A stretch of 64,000 nucleotides of DNA from Pseudomonas orientalis (lineage in GTDB: Bacteria > Pseudomonadota > Gammaproteobacteria > Pseudomonadales > Pseudomonadaceae): positions 372,001 through 436,000 of the forward strand of contig NZ_JYLM01000001.1 in the NCBI RefSeq assembly GCF_001439815.1, in the 5' to 3' direction. The translations under genes and the position numbers were made by a program. The notes beneath the pieces were generated by a model that was given only the letters and a program-made list of their open reading frames with translations, was not told the origin of the DNA and made no database searches. Shown piece after piece: positions 24,527 through 33,463 of the stretch (within the stretch, counting starts at the first letter, position 1; every line of letters starts with the position of its first letter).

Positions 24527-26614
24527 ATGGCAAACCCGGACGCCCTGAATCAGCAGCGAGCTTCAAATCGCCTGCTGCAACCGACCGTCAAATCCCATCT
24601 GGCGTACACGCTGCTCTGCGCACTGGTCATGATGGTGATGTTCTCCCTGCTGCGCCTGGCGTTGCTGGTCTACAACCGCGAGATGATCCTCGACACACCG
24701 GCCTCGACTTTCCTGGAAGCGTTCGCCAACGGCCTGCGCCTGGATATCCGCCTGGTGATGTACCTGCTGGTCCCGCTGCTGCTGGCCTTGTTCAGCGTAC
24801 GGGCGATGGCGGCGCGCGGGTTCTTCCGGCTGTGGCTGACCGTCGCGTCCAGCATCGCGCTGTTCCTGGGCCTGATGGAGATGGACTTCTACCGCGAGTT
24901 CCACCAGCGCCTCAACGGCCTGGTCTTCCAGTATGTAAAGGAAGACCCGAAAACCGTGGTGAGCATGCTCTGGTATGGCTTCCCGGTGGTGCGCTACCTG
25001 CTGGCCTGGGCGGTGGGCACGCTGATCCTGAGCATGGCCTTCAAGGGTGCCGACCGCGCAACGCGCCCGCGCGGCCCGTTCAGTGGCGGCAGCATCGGTA
25101 CGCGCCAGGTGGCGCCGTGGTACAGCCGCATTGCGGTGTTCGTGGTGTGCCTGCTGGTCGCCGTGGTCGCCATCCGTGGCACCCTGCGCCAGGGCCCGCC
25201 GTTGCGTTGGGGCGATGTGTACACCACCGACTCGAACTTCGCCAACCAGCTGGGCCTGAACGGTACGCTGTCGTTGATCGGCGCGGCCAAGGCGCGTTTC
25301 TCCGCCCATCGCGACAACGTCTGGAAAGCCACCCTGGAACAACCGCTGGCCACCCAGACCGTGCGTGACATGCTGCTGCTGCCGAGCGAGAAGCTGGTGG
25401 ATACCGACACTGCCGCCGTACGCCGTGATTTCACGCCGCCGGCCGAGAAGACGCTGCCGATCAAGAACGTGGTCGTGATCCTGATGGAAAGCTTCGCCGG
25501 TCACTCGGTGGGCGCCCTGGGCCGTCCGGGCAATATCACGCCGTACTTCGACAAACTGTCCAAGGAAGGCCTGCTGTTCGATCGCTTCTTCTCCAACGGC
25601 ACCCACACCCACCAGGGCATGTTCGCCACCATGGCGTGCTTTCCGAACCTGCCTGGCTTCGAATACCTGATGCAGACCCCCGAGGGCAGCCACAAGCTGT
25701 CGGGCCTGCCGCAGCTGCTGAGTGCGCGTGATTTTGACGATGTGTATGTCTACAACGGCGACTTCGCCTGGGACAACCAGTCGGGCTTCTTCAGCAACCA
25801 GGGCATGACCAACTTCATCGGCCGCAATGACTTCGTCGACCCGGTGTTTTCCGACCCGACCTGGGGCGTGTCCGACCAGGACATGTTCAACCGTGGCTTG
25901 GAAGAACTCAAAGCCCGCGAAGGCGGCAAGCCGTTCTACGCCCTGCTGCAAACCCTGTCCAACCACACGCCATACGCGTTGCCGACGCCCTTGCCGGTTG
26001 AGCCGGTCACCGACCGTGGCAGCCTCAACGAGCATTTGACGGCCATGCGTTACTCCGACTGGGCCTTGGGTCAATTCTTCGAGAAGGCCCGCAAGGAGCC
26101 GTACTTCAAGGAAACCCTGTTCGTGGTGGTGGGCGACCACGGCTTCGGCAACGAGCAGCAGATCACCGAGATGGACCTGGGCCGTTTCAACGTGCCGATG
26201 CTGATGATTGCACCGGGCATGCAGGAAAAATTCGGCGAGCGTGACCACACCGTGGGCACCCAGATTGATATCGTGCCGACCATCATGGGCCGCCTCGGCG
26301 GTGACACCCTGCACCAGTGCTGGGGCCGTGACCTGCTGAACCTGCCGGAAGGCGACAAGGGCTTCGGCGTGATCAAGCCATCGGGCAGCGACCAGACCGT
26401 GGCCTTGCTGACGGCGGACCGCGTACTGGTCCTGCCCAAGGAAATGCCACCGAAGTTGTGGCAATACGAACTGGGCGCCAATCCGACCGGCAAGGTCATC
26501 GCTGAATCGCCGGACGAAGCGGCACTCAAGCAGAAACTCGAGTCGTTCCTGCAAACCGCTACCAAGAGCCTGCTGGATAACACCGCAGGTGTAGTGGACG
26601 GTAAGCCGGACTGA
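24527..26614 (+). CDS. LTA synthase family / OpgB-like phosphoglycerol transferase
   Basis: A 695-residue inner-membrane enzyme. There are about five N-terminal membrane helices (residues 25-220) and then a periplasmic sulfatase-fold domain (residues about 300-620). Metal/catalytic motifs are visible: VVVILMESFAGHSVG (Glu), FSNGTHTHQGMFATM (catalytic-Thr region), and LFVVVGDHGFGN (Asp-His). In Gram-negatives such proteins transfer phosphoglycerol from phosphatidylglycerol to periplasmic glucans (OpgB/MdoB type) or a related acceptor; the acceptor here is inferred. It is monocistronic with its own terminator at 26627. Confidence 0.88.
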   Translation: MANPDALNQQRASNRLLQPTVKSHLAYTLLCALVMMVMFSLLRLALLVYNREMILDTPASTFLEAFANGLRLDIRLVMYLLVPLLLALFSVRAMAARGFFRLWLTVASSIALFLGLMEMDFYREFHQRLNGLVFQYVKEDPKTVVSMLWYGFPVVRYLLAWAVGTLILSMAFKGADRATRPRGPFSGGSIGTRQVAPWYSRIAVFVVCLLVAVVAIRGTLRQGPPLRWGDVYTTDSNFANQLGLNGTLSLIGAAKARFSAHRDNVWKATLEQPLATQTVRDMLLLPSEKLVDTDTAAVRRDFTPPAEKTLPIKNVVVILMESFAGHSVGALGRPGNITPYFDKLSKEGLLFDRFFSNGTHTHQGMFATMACFPNLPGFEYLMQTPEGSHKLSGLPQLLSARDFDDVYVYNGDFAWDNQSGFFSNQGMTNFIGRNDFVDPVFSDPTWGVSDQDMFNRGLEELKAREGGKPFYALLQTLSNHTPYALPTPLPVEPVTDRGSLNEHLTAMRYSDWALGQFFEKARKEPYFKETLFVVVGDHGFGNEQQITEMDLGRFNVPMLMIAPGMQEKFGERDHTVGTQIDIVPTIMGRLGGDTLHQCWGRDLLNLPEGDKGFGVIKPSGSDQTVALLTADRVLVLPKEMPPKLWQYELGANPTGKVIAESPDEAALKQKLESFLQTATKSLLDNTAGVVDGKPD

Positions 26615-26626
26615 TAAACCTGCAAT

Positions 26627-26659
26627 AAAAAAGAGGCCTCATTGAGGCCTCTTTTTTTT
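26627..26659. terminator. Bidirectional terminator
   Basis: AAAAAAGAGGCCTCA-TTGAGGCCTCTTTTTTTT: a long perfect stem with A- and T-tracts, between the LTA-synthase-family gene and the convergent DUF3309 gene. Confidence 0.95.
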
Positions 26660-26674
26660 ACCCTTGGACGGGGC

Positions 26675-26827
26675 TTATATCTTGCCGAGCAACAACAGCA
26701 CCAGCAGAACCACCAGTACCACACCCAGGATACCCGACGGGCCATAACCCCAGTTACGCGAGTGCGGGAACACTGGCAGGCCACCGACCAACAGGAGAAT
26801 CAGGATAATGATCAGAATCAGGCTCAT
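26675..26827 (-). CDS. DUF3309 family small membrane protein
   Basis: A 50-residue ORF: MSLILIIILILLLVGGLPVF, then PHSRNWGYGPSGILG, then VVLVVLLVLLLLGKI. This is the DUF3309 pattern: two hydrophobic helices around a WGYGPSG turn, common in proteobacteria and often stress-associated. AAGGAATAAAACC precedes the ATG. The stop is 16 bp from the shared terminator. Function unknown. Confidence 0.88.
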   Translation of the reverse strand: MSLILIIILILLLVGGLPVFPHSRNWGYGPSGILGVVLVVLLVLLLLGKI

Positions 26828-27156
26828 GGTTTTATTCCTTATAGGCCTTCTGTAAAGACCGGTTATTCAGCGGGAGTCTCGTCCATCTGATAATGGACGG
26901 CTTACCAACTCCGACTCTGTCATTTGATAAAAAATTCCTTATTTTTTTAAAGCATTTCGCTTGCTCGCTTATTTCTTTTAACACCTGCGCAAATGCGCAA
27001 TGTTAGTTGAAAAAGATTGAACTTAGGCTATACGCAAGTATCCGACCGAGCCCGCGGTTTGCCTGGGGCATTCATCACTCTGATGGTGCGTGGGCGGCGC
27101 AACAACCTTCGCTACACTGCCGATCACTTCAATCGTGAACCACAAGGCTACTTCCT
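26828..27156. other. Intergenic region, 329 bp, AT-rich centre
   Basis: Lies between the divergent DUF3309 and SDR genes. A very AT-rich block at 26920-26990, plus a small dyad GTCCAT-CTGATA-ATGGAC at 26881-26898, are the only structure I see. No ORF or RNA gene is supportable. Confidence 0.5.
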
Positions 27157-27972
27157 ATGCAAAACCGCATGATGATCACGGGCGCCGGGTCCGGTCTGGG
27201 TCGTGAAATCGCACTGCGCTGGGCCCGTGAGGGTTGGCAGCTGGCCTTGTCGGATGTCAGCGAGCCCGGCTTGCAGGAAACCCTGAGGTTAGTGCGCGAC
27301 GCCGGTGGCGACGGTTTCACCCAGCGCTGCGATGTGCGTGACTACAGCCAGCTCACCGCGTTGGCGCAGGCGTGCGAAGTGAAGCTGGGCGGCATCGATG
27401 TGATCGTCAATAACGCCGGTGTGGCCTCCGGTGGGTTCTTTGCCGAACTGTCGCTCGAGGATTGGGACTGGCAGATCGCAATCAACCTGATGGGTGTGGT
27501 CAAGGGCTGCAAGGCGTTCCTGGCGCTGCTGGAAAAGAGCAAGGGCCGCATCATCAACATCGCCTCGATGGCTGCGCTGATGCAGGGGCCTGCCATGAGC
27601 AACTACAACGTGGCCAAGGCCGGCGTTGTAGCGCTGTCGGAAAGCCTGCTGGTGGAACTCAAGCAGCAGGAAATCGGCGTACATGTGGTCTGCCCGTCGT
27701 TTTTCCAGACCAACCTGCTTGATTCATTTCGTGGGCCGACACCGGCGATGAAAGCGCAGGTGGGCAAGTTGCTCGAGAGCTCGCCAATCTCGGCGACGGA
27801 CATCGCCGACTACATTTATCAGCGCGTGAGCGAAGGCGAGTTCATGATTCTTCCCCACGAGCAGGGACGGATGGCGTGGACGCTCAAACAGAAAAACCCG
27901 CAATTGCTGTATGACGAGATGACGCTGATGGCCGACAAAATGCGCGCCAAGGCGCAGGCCATAAAAGCTTAA
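27157..27972 (+). CDS. SDR family oxidoreductase
   Basis: A 271-residue short-chain dehydrogenase/reductase. It has the nucleotide-binding motif TGAGSGLGREIA at the N-terminus, NNAG in VIVNNAGVASGGFF, and the catalytic residues Ser in INIASMAALMQG and Tyr-x3-Lys in SNYNVAKAGVVALSES. It probably uses NAD(P)H; the substrate is unknown. AAGG lies 9 bases before the ATG. It appears to be a single gene upstream of the CsrA paralogue. Confidence 0.92.
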   Translation: MQNRMMITGAGSGLGREIALRWAREGWQLALSDVSEPGLQETLRLVRDAGGDGFTQRCDVRDYSQLTALAQACEVKLGGIDVIVNNAGVASGGFFAELSLEDWDWQIAINLMGVVKGCKAFLALLEKSKGRIINIASMAALMQGPAMSNYNVAKAGVVALSESLLVELKQQEIGVHVVCPSFFQTNLLDSFRGPTPAMKAQVGKLLESSPISATDIADYIYQRVSEGEFMILPHEQGRMAWTLKQKNPQLLYDEMTLMADKMRAKAQAIKA

Positions 27973-28099
27973 AACCAGGCGCGGTCTGTCAGGGAAATTA
28001 CCAGTCTGCGTAGGTAACGCCTGATTTGGCCGCGAGCCATTGCTGCTGTTCCAGCATTCGCGCATGGTCATGGCCCTGTCACCCAAAAGGACAACCGCC

Positions 28100-28297
28100 A
28101 TGCTGGTCTTAAGCCGCCTCGTCGGCCAAACCCTGTCGATCGGCGATGGCATCGCCGTGCATATTCTTGAAATCAATGGTTCTCACGTGAAATTTGGCAT
28201 TGACGCGCCAGCCGAGGTCAAGGTGCACCGCGCCGAGATCTACCAGAAAATACAGCAGCGCCAAAAGGCACTGGCCCAATCGGAGTCCATGCCTTAG
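28100..28297 (+). CDS. CsrA/Rsm family RNA-binding protein, divergent paralogue
   Basis: A 65-residue post-transcriptional regulator starting MLVLSRLVGQTLSIGDGI, with VKFGIDAPAEVKVHRAEIY. The key RNA-contact Arg (position 44, in VHRAEIY) and the N-terminal LxLSR strand are kept. The Arg at position 7 of E. coli CsrA is Leu here, and the INAPK loop is changed to IDAPA. It is therefore not the housekeeping RsmA but a further Rsm paralogue, probably binding GGA motifs with altered affinity. AAAGGA precedes the ATG at 28100. Confidence 0.9.
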   Translation: MLVLSRLVGQTLSIGDGIAVHILEINGSHVKFGIDAPAEVKVHRAEIYQKIQQRQKALAQSESMP

Positions 28298-28306
28298 TAC
28301 GCGCGG

Positions 28307-28534
28307 TCAATCAAACAGATGCTTGGGCACATCGTGCTTGAGCATCAATTGGCATTGCTCGCTCTCGGGGTCGAACACAATCAGCGCCTGGCCTTTGGTC
28401 AGTGCCTGGCGCACGCGCAGTACGCGGGTTTCCAGCGGCGTGTCGTCGCCATTATCGGTGCCATCGCGGGTGACGAAATCTTCGATGAGGCGGGTCAGGG
28501 TGTCGACTTCAAGCGCGTCGTAGGGAATCAGCAT
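28307..28534 (-). CDS. YheU/UPF0270 family protein
   Basis: A 75-residue protein starting MLIPYDALEVDTLTRLIEDF, the diagnostic opening of the YheU (UPF0270) family, and ending QCQLMLKHDVPKHLFD. Function unknown. I chose 28534 as start because family members begin MLIPYxxL; the six extra upstream residues of the longer frame are not conserved. Convergent with the CsrA paralogue, 9 bp apart. Confidence 0.9.
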   Translation of the reverse strand: MLIPYDALEVDTLTRLIEDFVTRDGTDNGDDTPLETRVLRVRQALTKGQALIVFDPESEQCQLMLKHDVPKHLFD

Positions 28535-28609
28535 ATAAGCCTCAGAGGTCAAGTCCCGGCGATGCTACTGTGCCGGGACCTATGTTGCCAGTATCAGGCG
28601 TTTGCCGTA

Positions 28610-29809
28610 TCAGCTGTTGCCGGCATCGGACTTGTGCCCGACCAGGCTGTCCACCGACGGCACCCGGGTATCGCTCTCCATTTGCGTCTCATGTTCGATC
28701 TGATGGCTGAAGCGGTCCAGGGAGCCTTGTGCCGGTTGCGCATCGCTGGCAAATACCGGTGGGCTGAGGATATAGGCGCCGAGCAGCCGACTCAGCGCCG
28801 CCAGGCTGTCGATATGGGTGCGCTCGTAACCGTGGGTGGCGTCGCAACCGAACGCCAGCAGTGCGGTGCGAATGTCATGCCCGGCGGTGACCGCCGAATG
28901 CGCATCGCTGAAGTAGTAGCGGAACAGATCGCGGCGCACCGGCAGGTCGTTATCCGCCGCCAGGCGCAGCAAATGCCGTGACAGGTGATAGTCATAGGGT
29001 CCACCGGAATCCTGCATCGCCACGCTTACCGCATGCTCGCTGGAGTGCTGGCCCGGCGCGACCGGGGCGATGTCGATGCCGACGAACTCACTCACATCCC
29101 AGGGCAGGGCGGCGGCGGCACCACTGCCGGTTTCCTCGGTGATGGTGAACAGCGGGTGGCAGTCGATGAGCAGCGGTTCGCCGCTGTCGATGATGGCCTT
29201 GAGCGCGGCGAGCAGGGCGGCGACGCCGGCCTTGTCGTCCAGGTGACGTGCGCTGATGTGGCCGCTTTCGGTGAACTCAGGCAGTGGGTCGAACGCCACG
29301 TAATCACCCACGCTGATCCCCAGGGAATCACAATCGGCACGCGTTGCGCAGTAGGCGTCCAGGCGCAGTTCCACATGGTCCCAGCTCACCGGCATTTCAT
29401 CCACGGCGGTGTTGAACGCGTGCCCGGAGGCCATCAGTGGCAACACACTGCCGCGGATCACACCGTTGTCGGTGAACAGACTGACGCGGCTGCCTTCGGC
29501 AAAGCGGCTCGACCAGCAGCCGACCGGCGCGAGCGTCAGGCGGCCGTTGTCCTTGATCGCGCGCACGGCGGCACCGATGGTGTCCAGGTGCGCGGAGACG
29601 GCGCGGTCAGGGCTGTTTTTCTGGCCCTTGAGGGTCGCGCGAATCGTGCCGCGCCGGGTCATCTCAAACGGGATGCCCAGTTCTTCCAGGCGTTCGGCGA
29701 CGTAGCGCACGATGGTGTCGGTGAAGCCGGTGGGGCTGGGAATGGCGAGCATTTCCAGCAGCACTTTTTGCAGGTAGACGAGGTCGGGTTCGGGGATTGT
29801 TCGGGTCAT
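28610..29809 (-). CDS. Osmoprotectant NAGGN system M42 family peptidase
   Basis: A 399-residue metallopeptidase-like protein with the M42/M20 dinuclear zinc pattern: His-x-Asp in VSAHLDTIG, Asp in SARHLDDKAG, Glu-Glu in FTITEETGSG, and a late Asp in FVGIDIAP. It is the third gene of the NAGGN cluster (amidotransferase, synthetase, peptidase), which makes the osmolyte N-acetylglutaminylglutamine amide. Its exact role, possibly processing or turnover, is not settled. The start at 29809 is set by AGGAG 6 bases upstream; the frame continues to 29845 without a better site. A repeat element lies between it and the synthetase gene. Confidence 0.9.
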   Translation of the reverse strand: MTRTIPEPDLVYLQKVLLEMLAIPSPTGFTDTIVRYVAERLEELGIPFEMTRRGTIRATLKGQKNSPDRAVSAHLDTIGAAVRAIKDNGRLTLAPVGCWSSRFAEGSRVSLFTDNGVIRGSVLPLMASGHAFNTAVDEMPVSWDHVELRLDAYCATRADCDSLGISVGDYVAFDPLPEFTESGHISARHLDDKAGVAALLAALKAIIDSGEPLLIDCHPLFTITEETGSGAAAALPWDVSEFVGIDIAPVAPGQHSSEHAVSVAMQDSGGPYDYHLSRHLLRLAADNDLPVRRDLFRYYFSDAHSAVTAGHDIRTALLAFGCDATHGYERTHIDSLAALSRLLGAYILSPPVFASDAQPAQGSLDRFSHQIEHETQMESDTRVPSVDSLVGHKSDAGNS

Positions 29810-29833
29810 GGAAACTCCTGATGAGTTGAGGGC

Positions 29834-29939
29834 GATCGTTCCCAAGCTCCGCGTGGGAATGCCTCCAGGGACGCTCTGCGTCCGCTGTGGTGACGCAGAG
29901 CGTCACGGCTGCACTCCCACGCGGAGCGTGGGAGCGATC
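29834..29939. repeat. Palindromic repeat within the NAGGN operon
   Basis: Ends are GATCGTTCCCAAGCTCCGCG and the inverted CGCGGAGCGTGGGAGCGATC, with a central inverted pair GACGCTCTGCGTC/GACGCAGAGCGTC. It is the same family as 21909-22043. It lies between the synthetase stop (29945) and the peptidase start (29809), so its transcript would fold into a long hairpin inside the operon mRNA. Confidence 0.85.
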
Positions 29940-29944
29940 GGTGG

Positions 29945-31690
29945 TCAGGTGGCCGGCTGACTGTGTGGAAACAACAAATCCACAAACTTCTCAGCGGTAG
30001 GTTGCGGTTCATGGTTGGCAAGGCCGGCCCGTTCATTGGCTTCAATGAAGACGTACTCGGGCTGGTCGGCGGCGGGCACCATCAGGTCCAGGCCGACCAT
30101 GGGAATATCCAGGGCGCGGGCCGCTCGCACGGCGGCATCCACCAGGGTCGGATGCAAAATAGCGGTGACATCTTCCAGGCATCCGCCGGTGTGCAGGTTG
30201 GCGGTGCGGCGCACGGCCAGTTGCACGCCACGGGGCAACACGCTGTCGTAGTCGTAGCCGGCGGCCTTGAGGGTGCGCTCGGTTTCCGCGTCCAGGGGGA
30301 TCTTGCTTTCGCCATCGGTGGCGGCCTGACGCCGTCGGCTTTGCGCTTCGATCAAGGCACGAATCGAATGCTGACCGTCACCGATCACCTCGGCCGGGCG
30401 GCGAATCGCAGCGGCGACCACTTCAAAACCGATCACCAGAATGCGCAGGTCCAGGCCCTCGTGGAAGCTTTCGAGCAGTACCCGGCTGTCGAACTGGCGC
30501 GCCGCTTCGATGGCCTGCTGCACCTCCTCGATGGTGTGCAGATCCACCGCCACGCCCTGGCCCTGCTCGCCATCCAGCGGCTTGACCACGATACGCTGGT
30601 GCTCGTCGAGAAACTCCAGGTTGTCATCGGCACTGCCCGCCAGCTGTTGTGCAGGCAGCTTCAATCCGGCGGCCTTGAGCACCTTGTGGGTCAGGCTCTT
30701 GTCCTGGCACAGGGTCATGCTGATGGCGCTGGTCAGGTCGCTCAACGACTCGCGGCAGCGCACGCGGCGCCCGCCGTGGCTGAGGGTGAACAGGCCGGCA
30801 TCGGCATCGTCTACGTGTACATCGATGCCACGTCGATGCGCTTCTTCGACAATGATCCGCGCGTAAGGATTGAACCCCGCCTGCGGCCCGGGCCCCAGAA
30901 ACAGCGGCTGGTTGATACCGTTCTTGTGCTTGATGGCGAACGTGGTCAACGCACGAAAACCCAGCTTGGCGTAGAGGCTCTTGGCCTGGCGGTTATCGTG
31001 CAGCACCGACAGGTCCAGGTAGCTCAAGCCACGGCTCATGAAGTGCTCCACCAAGTGGCGCACCAGCACTTCACCCACGCCGGGCCGGGTGCATCGCGGG
31101 TCTACCGCCAGGCACCACAGGCTGCAACCGTTTTCCGGATCGTGGAAGGCTTTCTGGTGATTGAGGCCCATCACACTGCCGATCACCGCGCCGCTGTCCT
31201 CGTCTTCGGCCAACCAGTACACCGGCCCGCCTTGATGGCGCGGCGTCAAGCGCTCGGCGTCGACGGGCAGCATGCCGCGGCCCTGATACAGCAGGTTCAC
31301 CGCGTGCCAGTCGGCCTCGCTTTGCACCCGACGGATACGAAAGCCGCGAAACACACGGGTGGCCGGTCGGTAATCACTGAACCACAGGCGCAGGGTGTCG
31401 GAAGGGTCGAGGAACAGCTGCTGCGGATCGATACCGAGGATCTGCTGGGGCGCGGCCACATACAGCGCGATATCGCGCTCGCCGGGTTGTTCGTTGAGCA
31501 GTTCCTGGGCGAGGCTGGCCGGGTCGGGGAAGGTGTGCCCGATCAACAGACGCCCCCAACCGCAGTGCACGGCAATCGGTTCGGGGCCTTGGGCGCTGCC
31601 GTCTTCGGCAAGCCGGGCCTGCAGGCGCTCGTAGGTCGGCGCCTGGCCCTTGATCAAGCGTTGGCTGTACGCCGCGGCGTTAGGTTTCAT
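29945..31690 (-). CDS. ngg: N-acetylglutaminylglutamine synthetase (GNAT plus ATP-grasp)
   Basis: A 581-residue two-domain enzyme. Residues about 110-260 form a GNAT acetyltransferase (LWCLAVDPRCTRPGVGEVLV is the acetyl-CoA motif). Residues about 290-575 form an ATP-grasp ligase related to cyanophycin/glutathione synthetases (RIVVKPLDGEQGQGVAVDL). It is inferred to acetylate and join two glutamines to give N-acetylglutaminylglutamine, which the amidotransferase upstream converts to the amide osmolyte NAGGN. It starts 3 bp after the amidotransferase stop, so the two are coupled. Accumulation of NAGGN under salt stress is established in Pseudomonas and Sinorhizobium. Confidence 0.92.
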   Translation of the reverse strand: MKPNAAAYSQRLIKGQAPTYERLQARLAEDGSAQGPEPIAVHCGWGRLLIGHTFPDPASLAQELLNEQPGERDIALYVAAPQQILGIDPQQLFLDPSDTLRLWFSDYRPATRVFRGFRIRRVQSEADWHAVNLLYQGRGMLPVDAERLTPRHQGGPVYWLAEDEDSGAVIGSVMGLNHQKAFHDPENGCSLWCLAVDPRCTRPGVGEVLVRHLVEHFMSRGLSYLDLSVLHDNRQAKSLYAKLGFRALTTFAIKHKNGINQPLFLGPGPQAGFNPYARIIVEEAHRRGIDVHVDDADAGLFTLSHGGRRVRCRESLSDLTSAISMTLCQDKSLTHKVLKAAGLKLPAQQLAGSADDNLEFLDEHQRIVVKPLDGEQGQGVAVDLHTIEEVQQAIEAARQFDSRVLLESFHEGLDLRILVIGFEVVAAAIRRPAEVIGDGQHSIRALIEAQSRRRQAATDGESKIPLDAETERTLKAAGYDYDSVLPRGVQLAVRRTANLHTGGCLEDVTAILHPTLVDAAVRAARALDIPMVGLDLMVPAADQPEYVFIEANERAGLANHEPQPTAEKFVDLLFPHSQPAT

Positions 31691-31693
31691 CGA

Positions 31694-33463
31694 TCAGATT
31701 CCTTGTTCGCTGAGCCACAGGTTCAGCGCCGCCAGTTGCCACAGCTTGGAGCCGCGCAACGGGGTCAGTTGGCCTTGTGGGTCCGTCAGCAGGCGGTCGA
31801 GCATGGTGGGGTTGAACAGGCCACGGTCCTGGCTCGGATCCAGCAGTAACTCGCGTACCCAGTTCAGGGTGTCGCCTTGCAAATGTTTGAGGCCCGGCAC
31901 CGGGAAGTAGCCTTTCTTGCGGTCGATGACTTCGCTGGGGATCACTCGGCGCGCGGCCTCCTTGAGTACCTGCTTGCCGCCGTCGGGCAACTTGAACTTG
32001 CCCGGCACGCGGGCCGACAGTTCCACCAGGCGGTAGTCGAGAAACGGTGTACGCGCTTCCAGGCCCCAGGCCATGGTCATGTTGTCGACGCGTTTGACCG
32101 GGTCGTCCACCAGCATCACGGTGCTGTCCAGGCGCAGGGCCTTGTCGACGGCGGCATCAGCCCCCGGCATCGCGAAGTGTTCGCGCACGAAGTCCCCGGC
32201 GGCGTCGTTGGCGGTCAGCCATTTCGGCGCGACGGTGGCGGCGTAGTCGTCGTAGCTGCGGTCGAAAAAGGCATCGCGATAAGCCGCATACGGATCGCTG
32301 GCGCCATCCACTTGCGGGTACCAGTGGTAACCGGCGAACAGCTCGTCGGCACCCTGTCCGCTCTGCACCACCTTGCAATGCTTGGCCACTTCCCGCGACA
32401 GCAGGTAGAAGGCGATGCAGTCATGGCTGACCATCGGCTCGCTCATGGCGCGGAACGCGGCCGGCAGTTGCTCGATGATCTCGCTTTCGGCGATGCGTAA
32501 CTGGTGGTGACGGGTGCCGTAATGCTTGGCGATCAGGTCCGAATACTGGAACTCGTCGCCGCGCTCGCCGCCGGCGTCTTCAAAGCCGATGGAGAAGGTC
32601 GACAAATCGTCGACACCTACTTCGCGCAGCAGGCCGACGAGCATGCTCGAATCGACGCCGCCGGAAAGCAGCACGCCGACATCGACGGCCGCGCGTTGGC
32701 GGATCGCCACGGCTTCGCGGGTGCTGTCGAGTACGCGATCGGTCCAGTCTTCCAGAGTCAGGTGTTTTTCGTCCTCGTGTGGGCCGTAGGGCAGGGTCCA
32801 CCAGGTTTTCTGTTCGGTCTTGCCGCTGGCATCGATGCGCATCCAGCTCGCCGGCGGCAGTTTTTCAACACCCGCCAACAGCGTGCGCGGTGCTGGCACC
32901 ACGGCATGAAAATTCAGGTAGTGATTGAGCGCCACCGGATCGAGGATCGGGTTGATATCGCCGCCCTTGAGCAAGGCCGGCAAGGCCGAGGCAAAGCGCA
33001 GGCGCTGGCCGGTGCGCGACAGGTACAAAGGCTTCACGCCCAGACGGTCGCGGGCGATGAACAGACGCTGGGCGTCGCGTTCCCAGATGGCGAACGCAAA
33101 CATGCCGTTGAGCTTGGGCAGAAGCGCTTCGCCCCAGGCGTGATAGCCCTTGAGCAGCACTTCGGTGTCACCACCGGAATAGAAGGCGTAGCCGAGGGCT
33201 TCCAGCTCTTTTCGCAGTTCCGGGAAATTGTAGATCGCGCCATTGAAGGCCAGGGACAGCCCCAGGTGGGCGTCGACCATCGGTTGGGCGGAGCCGTCCG
33301 ACAGGTCCATGATTTTCAGGCGACGATGGCCCAGGGCAATCGGCCCCTGGGCATGAAAGCCCCAGGCGTCGGGGCCACGGGGGGCGAGGTGATGCGTGAT
33401 GCGTTCCACGGCTGCCAGGTCGGCAGGTTGATGATCAAAGCGTAACTCGCCAGCTAGTCCACA
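31694..33463 (-). CDS. N-acetylglutaminylglutamine amidotransferase (AsnB-like)
   Basis: A 589-residue asparagine-synthetase-like enzyme. The N-terminal class II glutaminase domain begins MCGLAGELRF, with Cys2 as nucleophile once Met is removed. I therefore place the start at 33463 rather than the longer frame at 33502. The C-terminal synthetase domain carries the pyrophosphate loop SGGVDSS and the TPFLDYRLVELSA region. In the NAGGN trio it amidates N-acetylglutaminylglutamine. It heads the operon amidotransferase-synthetase-peptidase. The gene is often called asnO. Confidence 0.92.
   Translation of the reverse strand, partial: CGLAGELRFDHQPADLAAVERITHHLAPRGPDAWGFHAQGPIALGHRRLKIMDLSDGSAQPMVDAHLGLSLAFNGAIYNFPELRKELEALGYAFYSGGDTEVLLKGYHAWGEALLPKLNGMFAFAIWERDAQRLFIARDRLGVKPLYLSRTGQRLRFASALPALLKGGDINPILDPVALNHYLNFHAVVPAPRTLLAGVEKLPPASWMRIDASGKTEQKTWWTLPYGPHEDEKHLTLEDWTDRVLDSTREAVAIRQRAAVDVGVLLSGGVDSSMLVGLLREVGVDDLSTFSIGFEDAGGERGDEFQYSDLIAKHYGTRHHQLRIAESEIIEQLPAAFRAMSEPMVSHDCIAFYLLSREVAKHCKVVQSGQGADELFAGYHWYPQVDGASDPYAAYRDAFFDRSYDDYAATVAPKWLTANDAAGDFVREHFAMPGADAAVDKALRLDSTVMLVDDPVKRVDNMTMAWGLEARTPFLDYRLVELSARVPGKFKLPDGGKQVLKEAARRVIPSEVIDRKKGYFPVPGLKHLQGDTLNWVRELLLDPSQDRGLFNPTMLDRLLTDPQGQLTPLRGSKLWQLAALNLWLSEQGI

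Noticed and set aside
24563..26554. 663-residue antisense frame opposite the LTA-synthase-family gene
   Set aside because: His/Gln/Arg-rich composition typical of the reverse frame of a high-GC gene; the opposite strand encodes a clear enzyme.
26881..26898. Small hairpin GTCCAT-CTGATA-ATGGAC
   Set aside because: Six-bp AT-containing stem without context; likely chance.
29963..31849. 628-residue frame opposite the NAGGN synthetase gene
   Set aside because: Antisense shadow; the minus strand carries GNAT and ATP-grasp motifs.
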